This document shows, piece after piece, positions 35,772 through 43,415 of a DNA stretch of 64,000 nt. The position numbers and the translations under genes are program-made. This DNA is from an uncultured Acetatifactor sp. (lineage in GTDB: Bacteria; Bacillota; Clostridia; Lachnospirales; Lachnospiraceae), in contig CANREV010000010.1 of assembly GCA_947629645.1 (NCBI GenBank), positions 1 through 64,000 of the forward strand, read 5' to 3'. Every line of letters starts with the position of its first letter. Position 1 is the stretch's first letter. The notes beneath the pieces were generated by a model. That model was given only the letters and a program-made list of their open reading frames with translations, did no database searches and was not told where the DNA came from.

Positions 35772-36899
35772 ATGAGCAATTGTGCAGAGGTAGTGGTGGT
35801 CGGCGGAGGCATCATAGGATGTTCCACGGCGTATTATCTGGCGAAGAGAGGCGTGAGCGTGATCGTCCTTGAGGGAAGCGACCATATCGGAAACGGCGGT
35901 TCTTCCAGAAACGGCGGCGGTGTCCGCCAGTCCGGCAGGGATCCCAGAGAACTGCCGTTAGTCATGTATGGCATCAAATACCATTGGCCGACTTTGTCTG
36001 AGGAGCTGGAGGTGGATTGCGAGTATCATCAGGACGGCAATCTGCGTCTGGGAAAGACCGAGGCCCATAGAAAAATCCTGGAAGGACTTACCGAGAGAGC
36101 GGTCAGGGTAGGACTGGATGTGCGGATGATCGATGGGGACGAGGTCAGAAGGATCAATCCTTATCTGTCCGGGGAAGTGATCTGCGCAAGCTGGTGCCCC
36201 ACGGACGGACATGCCAATCCGCTTACTACCACGCTGGGATATTATAAGGTGGCAAGAAAACTTGGAGTCCGTTTCATTTCCGGTGAAAAAGTGGTAGAAT
36301 TGAAAAAGATCAAGGGAAAACTTCGCCGTGTGATTACGGAGAATCATGTCTATGAAGGAGAGACGGTAGTGCTGGCCGCCGGGTATGCCAGCCGCAAAAT
36401 CGCCGCAACGGTGGGCATTGATATTCCCATGCAGCCGGCCATGCTTGAGGCGCTGGTGACGGAAGCCCAGCCTCATATGTTCGACCAGATGCTTGGCACG
36501 GCGGAGGCCGATTTCTACGGACATCAGACCAAACACGGATCCTTCGTGTTCGGCGGCTCTTCCGGTCTGGAAGGATTTACCAAGGACAATGGTATGCAAA
36601 GCTGCTACAGCAAGACGGCGCCCTGTATCTGCCGCGGCATTATCAGGTATTTTCCGGTGCTTGCGGAGGCTAAGATCGTCAGGACCTGGGCCGGCTGGAT
36701 GGATAAGGCGGCGGACGGTGTTCCGGTGCTGGGCAAGGTGGGAGAGGTGCCGGGACTGGTGCTTGCCTGCGGATTTACCGGTCATGGTTTCGGAATCTCT
36801 CCGGCGGTAGGCAGTCAGTTGGCGGAACTGATCGTGGACGGCGCGACCACCGTGGATCTGTCCCAGCTTCGCTACGACCGGTTCAGGGCAAAGATCTAA
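35772..36899 (+). CDS. DAO-family FAD-dependent oxidoreductase (catalytic beta subunit)
   Basis: A 375-residue protein of the glycine/D-amino acid oxidase family, similar to HcnC, OoxB and the sarcosine oxidase beta chain. It has the FAD motif VVVVGGGIIGCSTAYYLAKRG and GSSRNGGGVRQSGRDPRE near the flavin site. The C-terminal FAD contact is RTWAGWMDKAADGVPVLG and CGFTGHGFGISPAVG. This subunit should oxidise the C-N bond of the amino acid substrate. The ATG directly follows the previous TAG. The substrate is not evident; the OCD-family enzyme and permease downstream suggest an ornithine-, proline- or opine-like compound. Confidence 0.87.
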   Translation: MSNCAEVVVVGGGIIGCSTAYYLAKRGVSVIVLEGSDHIGNGGSSRNGGGVRQSGRDPRELPLVMYGIKYHWPTLSEELEVDCEYHQDGNLRLGKTEAHRKILEGLTERAVRVGLDVRMIDGDEVRRINPYLSGEVICASWCPTDGHANPLTTTLGYYKVARKLGVRFISGEKVVELKKIKGKLRRVITENHVYEGETVVLAAGYASRKIAATVGIDIPMQPAMLEALVTEAQPHMFDQMLGTAEADFYGHQTKHGSFVFGGSSGLEGFTKDNGMQSCYSKTAPCICRGIIRYFPVLAEAKIVRTWAGWMDKAADGVPVLGKVGEVPGLVLACGFTGHGFGISPAVGSQLAELIVDGATTVDLSQLRYDRFRAKI

Positions 36900-36923
36900 A
36901 AGGCGCGATGAAAGGGTCTTTTC

Positions 36924-37763
36924 ATGATTTTACAGAATGATAAGCTGCGTCCCACACAACCGTTTTTTGTGCTGCAGGCGGAGGATTTTAAACAGGAAGT
37001 GTATTTGAGACAGGGAATATCCCATTTTTACTCGTTTCGGATAAAAGAGCCGGGAATGATCCGCGTAGTGCCCGATGGGTGTATCGATATTTCCTTTGAA
37101 TATGACAATACATCCCTGAAAGGGTATGTGTGCGGCACGGTCCTGTCTCTGCAGGAATATCCGTGGGAGGCAGGGAAAGAAGTGTTTGCGGTGCGCTTTA
37201 TGCCGGGGATGCAGCCCGCTATGATCACCAGAAATATGCGGGAACTGGTGGGGAAAAAGATACCGCTGGAATCGGCGGTAACGGACAGCGGACTTTTGGA
37301 GCTCTTGGAGAATGAGACCGACTTTTATCAGAGGATACGGGTGTTTTTGGAAGCGTTTACCATGGCGGAGAACCGGAAGGAAAAGCCCTATGGAAAAAAA
37401 GAACTGGTCATAGCGGTAAAGCAGCTTGCCTACGCATCAGACGGGAAGATCAAAATCGCTAAACTGCAGGAGCAGACCGGGTATTCCGTGCGATATATCA
37501 ATCGGGTCTTTCTCGAAGAGATGGGTTTTTCGCCGAAGGTATTCTGTAAGATCATCCAGTTTCAGAAAGCCTTGGAACTGTTAAACTACGGCGAGCCGGA
37601 AAAGATGACGGACGCGGCGGTTTCTTTGGGATATTACGACCAGCCTCAGTTTATCCGCGATTTTAAGCGTTACGCAGGGATCACGCCCAATCAGTATCTC
37701 AAACTGATCGAAAGCGGGAAGTATAGGGAGAGGATCGACAACACGGGATTTTTTGCGCGTTAA
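36924..37763 (+). CDS. AraC-family transcriptional regulator
   Basis: A 279-residue regulator. The N-terminal ligand-binding part (DUF6597/AraC_binding-like, with RVVPDGCIDISFEY and AVRFMPGMQP) precedes a C-terminal double HTH (about 160-265). The second helix-turn-helix ends AAVSLGYYDQPQFIRDFKRYAGITPNQYLKL, a strong AraC signature. It is 24 bp after the DAO subunit and probably senses the substrate of the surrounding pathway. The two conserved leaders (33357 and 37786) are candidate targets. Confidence 0.88.
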   Translation: MILQNDKLRPTQPFFVLQAEDFKQEVYLRQGISHFYSFRIKEPGMIRVVPDGCIDISFEYDNTSLKGYVCGTVLSLQEYPWEAGKEVFAVRFMPGMQPAMITRNMRELVGKKIPLESAVTDSGLLELLENETDFYQRIRVFLEAFTMAENRKEKPYGKKELVIAVKQLAYASDGKIKIAKLQEQTGYSVRYINRVFLEEMGFSPKVFCKIIQFQKALELLNYGEPEKMTDAAVSLGYYDQPQFIRDFKRYAGITPNQYLKLIESGKYRERIDNTGFFAR

Positions 37764-37785
37764 GATGAAAAAAGTCTGGAAAGGG

Positions 37786-37888
37786 TTCCGATTTCTACAA
37801 TTTATTTCTAAAAACTAAGAATAAAATAATGGTATCAATAGGCAAAGGCGTCTTTAAGAACAGTTACGTTCTTAACGGCGCTTTTTTC
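37786..37888 (+). promoter_or_regulatory. Conserved promoter plus leader terminator (copy B) upstream of the PII gene
   Basis: TTCCGATTTCTACAATTTAT (37786-37805) matches copy A at 33357 in 19 of 20 positions. CAAAGGCGTCT follows 57 nt later (37843-37853). That element begins a hairpin with a TTAAGAAC / GTTCTTAA core, closing with GGCGC and TTTTTT. The spacing matches copy A (58 nt). It ends about 130 nt before the PII start, so the operon is probably attenuated here. Confidence 0.62.
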
Positions 37889-38016
37889 TTTCCGCGGGCA
37901 ATGGGCCGGGCGATGCGCCCGCGGGAGCGTTGATCGACATACTAAGAAAAAGCTGGGTCATGCTCCGCTGCCTGCGGCGGGGAATTTGACTTACAATGCA
38001 GACGGGAGGAATGGAC

Positions 38017-38364
38017 ATGGAGTTTTCAAAAATTGAAATCATCACATCTTTGAGCAAACTTACAGGGTTAAAGTCAGCCCTGAGTAAAATGGGGATCAGC
38101 GGAATGACGGTTACACAGGTCATCGGATGCGGCGTACAGAAAGGCACTTACGAGTATGAAGTGGAAGAAAATTCGGAAATGGAACTGCTTCCTAAGCAGT
38201 TGATTATGATTGTTGTGGACAGCAAAAAGGTAGACGAAGTGATTGAAATGATCAAAAAAGAACTCTACACAGGCCATATCGGCGATGGAAAGATCTTTGT
38301 GACGCCTGTGACCAGGATCGTCAGAGTGAGAACCGGAGAGGAAGATGAAGAAGCACTGATATAA
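38017..38364 (+). CDS. P-II family nitrogen regulator-like protein
   Basis: A 115-residue PII-fold protein. The start EFSKIEIITSLSKLTGLKSAL is the first beta-alpha unit, KGTYEYEVEENSEMELLPK corresponds to the T-loop region and HIGDGKIFVTPVTRIVRVRTGE to the B-loop, including the GDGKIFV signature that binds ATP/ADP. The T-loop differs from GlnB/GlnK, so the partner is probably not AmtB. It lies just before an APC permease, a position that suggests the PII protein gates that transporter. The start at 38017 is supported by GGGAGGA 6 nt upstream. Confidence 0.85.
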   Translation: MEFSKIEIITSLSKLTGLKSALSKMGISGMTVTQVIGCGVQKGTYEYEVEENSEMELLPKQLIMIVVDSKKVDEVIEMIKKELYTGHIGDGKIFVTPVTRIVRVRTGEEDEEALI

Positions 38365-38400
38365 TTAATGTAGGAAAACGCTTTGGAACGGAGGAAAAAT

Positions 38401-39804
38401 ATGGAAGATAAAAAACTTGGCCTGCCCAGTGTGGTGGCCACGGGAATGGGACTGATCGTAGCCACAAGCTGTCTCATGCCATTGGGGCAGGGCGCCGGTT
38501 CTCTGGGAATTTCCTTTATCATAGCCATGGTCATCGCGTGTCTGGTCAATATTCTGACCGCGCTGTCCATGTCGGAACTGAATGCGCTGATGCCTAATCT
38601 GACAGGCGGGCTTGCTCAGTATACCTTGGCGAGCATGGGGCCTTTTGCGGCGATAGTGTCTATGGTGGGCGGCTATCTGGTTTGTAATGTGGTCAATGGA
38701 AGCGTGGAATGCGCCATGTTTGGCAACTCCATCAATTTCGCGTTACATACCCAAATTCCATCCAGCGTCTACTGCATTATTCTGCTGGTGATTCTGATAA
38801 TTGCCAATTTAAACGGCATCGATGTATTCGCAAAAATACAGGATTTTGTAGCTTACGGACTGATCCTGTCGCTGATTATCATGGGATTATTGGGAACGTT
38901 CAAACTGGGGACAGGGGAAGTGGTTTCGCAGCCCTTTGTGGTTTCTTACGAGCCTGCGGATATCTTTTCATTTGTGGGACTGGCCTTTTTCCTGTTTCTG
39001 GGGTGTGAATTTATCATTCCTATTGCGAAAGATGTGAAAAATCCCAGAAGAAACGTGCCCCTTGGCATGGTATTGAGCATCGTGGTGATTCTTGTCATGC
39101 AGATCATTGTGGTGCTGGGAATGCACAATTATACGGAATGGTCCGAACTGGCAGGCGCAAATTCTCCCCATATTTTCTTTGGAACATCGCTTTTGGGCAG
39201 GGCGGGGAGCGCATGGATGATCATTGTATCCATTTTCGCAGTAGTGAGTACCGTCAATTCCGTGATCAGTTCCCTGTCCTATATCTGCGCGGGAATGGCA
39301 AAGATCAATATGCTGCCCGGAGTATTTCAGAAGCGGAATAAAAAGGGAGCGCCTTATGTAGGGATTCTGCTGATCGGCGGCGCCATGATCTTAATCAACG
39401 CAACGGGGCTTTCCACATCGGATCAGCTTTCCTTTATGATATTGATCGGCTGTGTGTTCTGGATGGTGGCATATATTATCTCCAATCTCAATGTGCTGAT
39501 CCTGAGAAAGCGGCTGGCGAAAGCGCCCCGTACTTTTAAAGTTCCTTTCGGGCCGGTGCTTCCCATCCTTGGGGCATTGGGCAATCTCTTTATGATCTGG
39601 AACATCGACGGGGATCCTGCGACAAGGCTTTTGATCTATGAGATCTGCGGAGCGATATTTATCGTTCTGGGTATCTATGCGGCTGTCTGGTGCAAAAAGA
39701 TCATGAAAAGGAAACTGTTTGAACCGGTGCCCGTGAAGGAAGTGATGGCTATGGAAAGCGATCTGTATCTGGCCGCGAGAAGACAAAGAAGCAAAAGCGG
39801 CTGA
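38401..39804 (+). CDS. APC-superfamily amino acid permease
   Basis: A 467-residue membrane protein with about 12 transmembrane helices. The N-terminal helix motif VVATGMGLIVATSCLMPLGQ is typical of amino acid-polyamine-organocation carriers, and the conserved FFLFLGCEFIIPIAKDVKNP and VFWMVAYIISNLNVLILRKR segments are present. It is 36 bp after the PII gene and upstream of the OCD-family gene, so it probably imports the amino acid used by the oxidase complex. CGGAGGAAAAAT precedes the ATG at 38401. The substrate is unknown. Confidence 0.88.
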   Translation: MEDKKLGLPSVVATGMGLIVATSCLMPLGQGAGSLGISFIIAMVIACLVNILTALSMSELNALMPNLTGGLAQYTLASMGPFAAIVSMVGGYLVCNVVNGSVECAMFGNSINFALHTQIPSSVYCIILLVILIIANLNGIDVFAKIQDFVAYGLILSLIIMGLLGTFKLGTGEVVSQPFVVSYEPADIFSFVGLAFFLFLGCEFIIPIAKDVKNPRRNVPLGMVLSIVVILVMQIIVVLGMHNYTEWSELAGANSPHIFFGTSLLGRAGSAWMIIVSIFAVVSTVNSVISSLSYICAGMAKINMLPGVFQKRNKKGAPYVGILLIGGAMILINATGLSTSDQLSFMILIGCVFWMVAYIISNLNVLILRKRLAKAPRTFKVPFGPVLPILGALGNLFMIWNIDGDPATRLLIYEICGAIFIVLGIYAAVWCKKIMKRKLFEPVPVKEVMAMESDLYLAARRQRSKSG

Positions 39805-39850
39805 TGGGATACGCTTCGGAATGGGGATGAATCAAACAAAAGGATTAAAC

Positions 39851-40031
39851 AAAGTAATCTGAACCAAAGGGATAAAACCAAAGAGATCAGAAGCAAAGTA
39901 ATCTGAACCAAAGGGATAAAACCAAAGAGATCAGAAGCAAAGTGATCTGAACCAAAGGGATTAATCAAAGGGATTAATCAAAGGGATTAATCAAAGAAAT
40001 CAATCAAAAGAATCGACCAACGGAATCAAAT
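39851..40031. repeat. Nested intergenic tandem repeats (44-bp and 13-bp units)
   Basis: Two identical 44-bp units (39851-39894 and 39895-39938, beginning AAAGTAATCTGAACC) are followed by a partial third. From 39954 come 13-bp units AAAGGGATTAATC, perfect at 39954, 39967 and 39980 and degenerate to about 40031. All variants share an AAAG-GAT-A-C pattern, so the 44-bp unit itself looks built from the 13-bp motif. It fills the gap between the permease and the OCD-family gene. Confidence 0.9.
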
Positions 40032-40064
40032 AGATAGAAAAAATCAGAAAGGCAGGAAGAGACA

Positions 40065-41198
40065 ATGGATTATCCGAAAATTGATATTTTATATCTGAGC
40101 GAGGACGATATGATCGCCGCGGGCGTAAAGGACATGGCAGGATGTGTGGAGGCCATGGAGGAGATGTTTAAACTCTTAAAAATGGGAGATTACCGAATGG
40201 GCGGCGCAAACGGAAACTCTCACGGATGTATGGTGATGTTTCCGGAATCATCGCCTTTCCCCGAAATGCCTCTGGACGGACCGGACAGGAGATTTATGGC
40301 GATGCCCGCATATCTGGGCGGAAAATTTGATATGGCGGGAATGAAATGGTACGGTTCCAACGTGGAAAACAAGAAGAAGGGCCTTCCCAGATCCATTCTG
40401 ATGCTGATCTTAAACGATAAGGACACAGGAGCGCCGTTAGCGTTCATGTCGGCCAATATTTTATCGGCTTACCGGACCGGCGCGGTGCCCGGCGTGGGAA
40501 TCAAACATTTTGCCAGAGAGGATGCGGATACTGTGGGCGTCATCGGACCGGGCGTGATGAACAAGACTGCGCTGGCGGCGGCTATGGTGGTGCGACCTTC
40601 CATCAGGACGGTCAAAGTCAAAGGGCGCGGACAGAGCTCTCTGCAGAACTTTATAGAATATGTGAAAGGGGAATATCCCCAGGTGGATGTATATGCCGTT
40701 GACAGTATCGAGGAGGCGGTCAGGGATGCCGATATTGTGCTGGCTTCCACCTCAACGCCTACGGGGGATCCTGCGCTTTATCCTTACATAGCGGAAGAAT
40801 GGATCAAGCCGGGAGCGGTCATCGAGTCCACGGCGGCGCTCCGGTTTGACGATGACTTTATCATAAACCGGGCGAGGATCGTCACGGATAACATTATGCT
40901 GTATGAAGCTTGGGAAGAGGAAATGAAACCCAACGCATACAATACGGTTCCCATTCCCGCAGTCCACGTGGAAGATTTGATCGCCGAAGGCAAAATGACC
41001 TCGGAGCGGATAGACGACTTAGGGGATGTACTGTTAGGAAAAATCCCTGTCCACCGGAAGAAGGATGAGATCGTTGTCTACTCGGTAGGCGGCATGCCTG
41101 TTGAGGACGTGGCGTGGGGCACAATGGTGTACCGCAATGCCATGGAGAAGGGAATCGGCGTCAGACTGAATCTTTGGGAAACACCGAAAATGATTTAG
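40065..41198 (+). CDS. Ornithine cyclodeaminase/mu-crystallin family enzyme
   Basis: A 377-residue OCD-family protein. Substrate-side residues lie in GGKFDMAGMKWYGSNVENK and SANILSAYRTGAVPGVGIKHFA. The NAD-binding motif is VGVIGPGVMNKTALAAA, with the second Gly region altered from GxGxxG to GPGVMN. Relatives interconvert ornithine and proline, or reduce imines and ketimines. Ocd and opine oxidase genes occur together in Agrobacterium opine catabolism, which this cluster resembles. As I recall, some database records of this subfamily carry a tyramine oxidase subunit label; I cannot confirm that here. Confidence 0.82.
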   Translation: MDYPKIDILYLSEDDMIAAGVKDMAGCVEAMEEMFKLLKMGDYRMGGANGNSHGCMVMFPESSPFPEMPLDGPDRRFMAMPAYLGGKFDMAGMKWYGSNVENKKKGLPRSILMLILNDKDTGAPLAFMSANILSAYRTGAVPGVGIKHFAREDADTVGVIGPGVMNKTALAAAMVVRPSIRTVKVKGRGQSSLQNFIEYVKGEYPQVDVYAVDSIEEAVRDADIVLASTSTPTGDPALYPYIAEEWIKPGAVIESTAALRFDDDFIINRARIVTDNIMLYEAWEEEMKPNAYNTVPIPAVHVEDLIAEGKMTSERIDDLGDVLLGKIPVHRKKDEIVVYSVGGMPVEDVAWGTMVYRNAMEKGIGVRLNLWETPKMI

Positions 41199-41203
41199 AA
41201 AAA

Positions 41204-41224
41204 TTGTCAGGCTGACAAGCCTGC
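41204..41224. repeat. Palindrome and left copy of a 16-bp direct repeat flanking the GNAT pair
   Basis: TTGTCAG-G-CTGACAA (41204-41218) is a perfect palindrome just after the OCD stop. AGGCTGACAAGCCTGC (41209-41224) recurs with one change at 42391-42406 beyond the toxin-antitoxin-like pair. The rest of 41199-41510 carries no gene I can support apart from the hairpin at 41447. Confidence 0.6.
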
Positions 41225-41446
41225 ACCAAAGACATCGCTTCGGGAAAACCGGAACTGTTCAAGACGCAGGCAGCCGGGACGCAGAAACTGGCGGAAATAA
41301 AAGAAAAACGGAAAGAGGCGGACATATAAATTTCCAAAATTTTTTATTGCAAAAGCGATGTAAACATCATAAAATATAGTTAAGAAAACGTGAGTAAGCA
41401 AAGTGTCAAAAGGTATGGAAGTTTTTGCTTTCAGAATAACTATGTA

Positions 41447-41476
41447 AAAGATCGTTATGCTGGCATAACGATCTTT
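41447..41476 (+). promoter_or_regulatory. Perfect 13-bp inverted repeat upstream of the GNAT pair
   Basis: AAAGATCGTTATG / CATAACGATCTTT with a CTGG loop, 35 nt before the GTG start of the antitoxin-like gene. Without a T tract it could be a terminator remnant of the upstream operon or an autoregulatory operator. Confidence 0.6.
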
Positions 41477-41510
41477 GAAATGAACCATACTGATAAAGGA
41501 GGTGTTTCTT

Positions 41511-41699
41511 GTGGCAACTTCAAGCATCACGAAAAATTTTGTCATTTCCGGTAAGGAACAGGTAGAGATGTTCGTCAATGCGATTGAGGAATCTGCCAGG
41601 AACCGTCCTGTCCGCACTCCTGTTGCCGCAAGGCAGATAAAAGGAGAAGATGAGCTGAGAAGATTCATGAAAGAATGGGAGAAGGCGAATGGAGATTAG
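41511..41699 (+). CDS. Small antitoxin-like partner of a GNAT protein
   Basis: A 62-residue protein (MATSSITKNFVISGKEQVEM) starting at GTG 41511 behind AAGGAGG. Its beta-alpha start (ITKNFVISGKEQVEMFVNAIEESA) and flexible basic tail (RPVRTPVAARQIKGEDELRR) fit a small antitoxin. It overlaps the following acetyltransferase gene by 11 bp, which is typical of toxin-antitoxin pairs. I do not recognise the classic ribbon-helix-helix sequence, so the assignment rests on size and arrangement. Confidence 0.6.
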   Translation: MATSSITKNFVISGKEQVEMFVNAIEESARNRPVRTPVAARQIKGEDELRRFMKEWEKANGD

Positions 41700-42303
41700 C
41701 GATAAGTTCTTTTATATCAACATTCGTGATTACCTGGTATTAGGAAATGATAATGAAGCCGGAGAGCCAATGCTTAACAGAGTGCTTTCCGGTTTTTCCT
41801 GCCCCAAGAACCCGGATGTGGAGAGGTTTTTGAAAAAAAGCGCCGTAGAATTTGCAAAAAAGGACCAATCGGTAACGTATCTTGTCTTTTCAGTGGAGAG
41901 CAAGGAACTGTTGGGATATTTTGCCCTTGCGATAAAGCCATTGACGGTCAGGGGAGAAACGGTAAGCAATACTACGAAAAGAAAGCTGTTGCGAATCAGT
42001 GAGCTGGATGAGAAGTCTGATACATATACTATGTCTGCATATCTTATTGCACAGCTTGGGAAAAATTATGCGGGTGGCAGAAATAAAAAGATTACTGGAA
42101 AAGAGCTTGTCGAGCTGGCATGGACTGTGATTGAGGATGCCCAATATATGCTTGGCGGTATGGTGACATTCTTGGAAGCGGAAAACGAGGAAAAACTGTT
42201 ATCATTTTACCGTAATAACCGCTTTTCACAGTTTGACACCAGACAAACCACATCAGGCAAAGATGAACCGCATGAGCTTGTGCAGTTATTGAGATTGCTT
42301 TAA
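41689..42303 (+). CDS. GNAT-fold acetyltransferase-like protein, possible toxin
   Basis: A 204-residue protein with GNAT-like features: a beta-strand YLVFSVESKELLGYFALAIKPL, an acetyl-CoA-binding-region-like QLGKNYAGGRNKKITGKELV and a C-terminal GGMVTFLEAENEEKLLSFYRNNRFSQF typical of GNAT motif B. Proteins of this kind near a small overlapping gene include TacT/AtaT aminoacyl-tRNA acetylating toxins, but it could also be an ordinary acetyltransferase. The 11-bp overlap with the upstream small gene favours a paired function. Confidence 0.68.
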   Translation: MEISDKFFYINIRDYLVLGNDNEAGEPMLNRVLSGFSCPKNPDVERFLKKSAVEFAKKDQSVTYLVFSVESKELLGYFALAIKPLTVRGETVSNTTKRKLLRISELDEKSDTYTMSAYLIAQLGKNYAGGRNKKITGKELVELAWTVIEDAQYMLGGMVTFLEAENEEKLLSFYRNNRFSQFDTRQTTSGKDEPHELVQLLRLL

Positions 42304-42390
42304 GTAAAATGTCATAGTAACTAAAGGTGCACGGAGAGTAAGCATTATTTACAATCTATGCGCTTTTTTTATTTACGCGAGCAATGAGCC

Positions 42391-42412
42391 AGGCTGACAA
42401 GCTTGCTTGTCA
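42391..42412. repeat. Palindrome and right copy of the 16-bp direct repeat
   Basis: AGGCTGACAAGCTTGC (42391-42406) matches 41209-41224 in 15 of 16 positions. TGACAAGC-TT-GCTTGTCA (42395-42412) is a perfect palindrome. The two copies bracket the GNAT pair at a distance of 1.18 kb. Confidence 0.6.
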
Positions 42413-42550
42413 ATTGGGCGAATGTTGCGATAACGAGTGGGACTCGCAAAGCGTGTTTTCTCTCGTTTGTATTTCATGCAGAAAAACTTGTCTTTCGTGA
42501 AAAGGATAACTGTAATATAAAAGTTAAATTCGATATAAAGATAGAATTAT

Positions 42551-42590
42551 TTTGTTTGTATTTACCTGTCAATTATTTCTCTTGTTTGTG
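42551..42590 (+). promoter_or_regulatory. Candidate direct-repeat operator upstream of the LytTR regulator
   Basis: The 357-bp gap 42304-42660 has no gene. TTTGTTTGTA (42551-42560) and CTTGTTTGTG (42581-42590) are direct repeats 30 bp apart, about 75 nt before the response regulator. LytTR proteins bind direct repeats, usually 21 bp apart, so this is only suggestive. Confidence 0.3.
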
Positions 42591-42660
42591 TGTAGTAGAT
42601 AATAAGAGAAAATCATGGTAAAATTTTAATGACTTTGGTTATGCAAAGGGGTGAGTTTTG

Positions 42661-43404
42661 ATGATTGAAATTGCGATATGTGATGATGAATTAGCCGATT
42701 TGAAAATGATATCACAAATAGTCGGTGAGATTTGCCTGAATGAAGTGATTGACTATAAGCTGACAACGTTTTCTTCTGGGAAAGAAATGCTGGAACAGAC
42801 ATATAGTATAGATATTGGGATATTAGATATTTCGATGCGTGAATTAAATGGGATTGATTTGGGAAGGGAATTGAAAAAGCGATTTCCGGAAGTGAAGTTG
42901 ATCTATGTCACAAGCTATGAACAATATTGCAAGCAGGTCATTAACACAGTTCATGCGTTTTCTTTTCTGACAAAGCCCGTGAAATATGAAAATGTAAGGA
43001 AACAGATGATTGAACTGCTGGATAATATGGAGGACGATGTTTCAGGCAGAAAGCGGGAATTTTATAATGTAACTACATGTGATATGAAGGAAGTAGAAGT
43101 TCTTAAACTAGACTTGAAAGACATTTTGTATTTTGAGTACATCAAAACTGAAAGACAGATAAGAATTATATGCAATAATAATTGCTACAAATTTTCCTAT
43201 GTGATGGAGAAACTGACAGAGGAATTAAAGGACTTTGGTTTTGAAGTAAATTGCAGGGGAATGCTAGTCAATATGCGCCATATCAGGAAAGTAAAAGGAT
43301 ATGTTTTATATATGGATAATGGTCAGGAACTTGCGTTATCACAAAAAAGAAAGGCTGATTTTGTTAAAAAAATCAATGTATTTATGAACAATAAATTTAA
43401 TTGA
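42661..43404 (+). CDS. LytTR-family response regulator, AgrA-like
   Basis: A 248-residue response regulator. The receiver domain (1-125) has the acidic pair in AICDDELADL, the phosphoacceptor Asp in IGILDISMRELNG and the conserved Lys in SFLTKPVKYE. The C-terminal LytTR DNA-binding domain carries ILYFEYIKTERQIRIICNN and VNCRGMLVNMRHIRKVKGYVLYMDNGQELALSQKRK. The start ATG 42661 follows AAAGGGGTGAG. The gene and its neighbours are clearly more AT-rich than the flanks, which suggests acquisition. It runs into the histidine kinase gene with a 12-bp gap. Confidence 0.93.
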   Translation: MIEIAICDDELADLKMISQIVGEICLNEVIDYKLTTFSSGKEMLEQTYSIDIGILDISMRELNGIDLGRELKKRFPEVKLIYVTSYEQYCKQVINTVHAFSFLTKPVKYENVRKQMIELLDNMEDDVSGRKREFYNVTTCDMKEVEVLKLDLKDILYFEYIKTERQIRIICNNNCYKFSYVMEKLTEELKDFGFEVNCRGMLVNMRHIRKVKGYVLYMDNGQELALSQKRKADFVKKINVFMNNKFN

Positions 43405-43415
43405 GGCAAAGGAAG

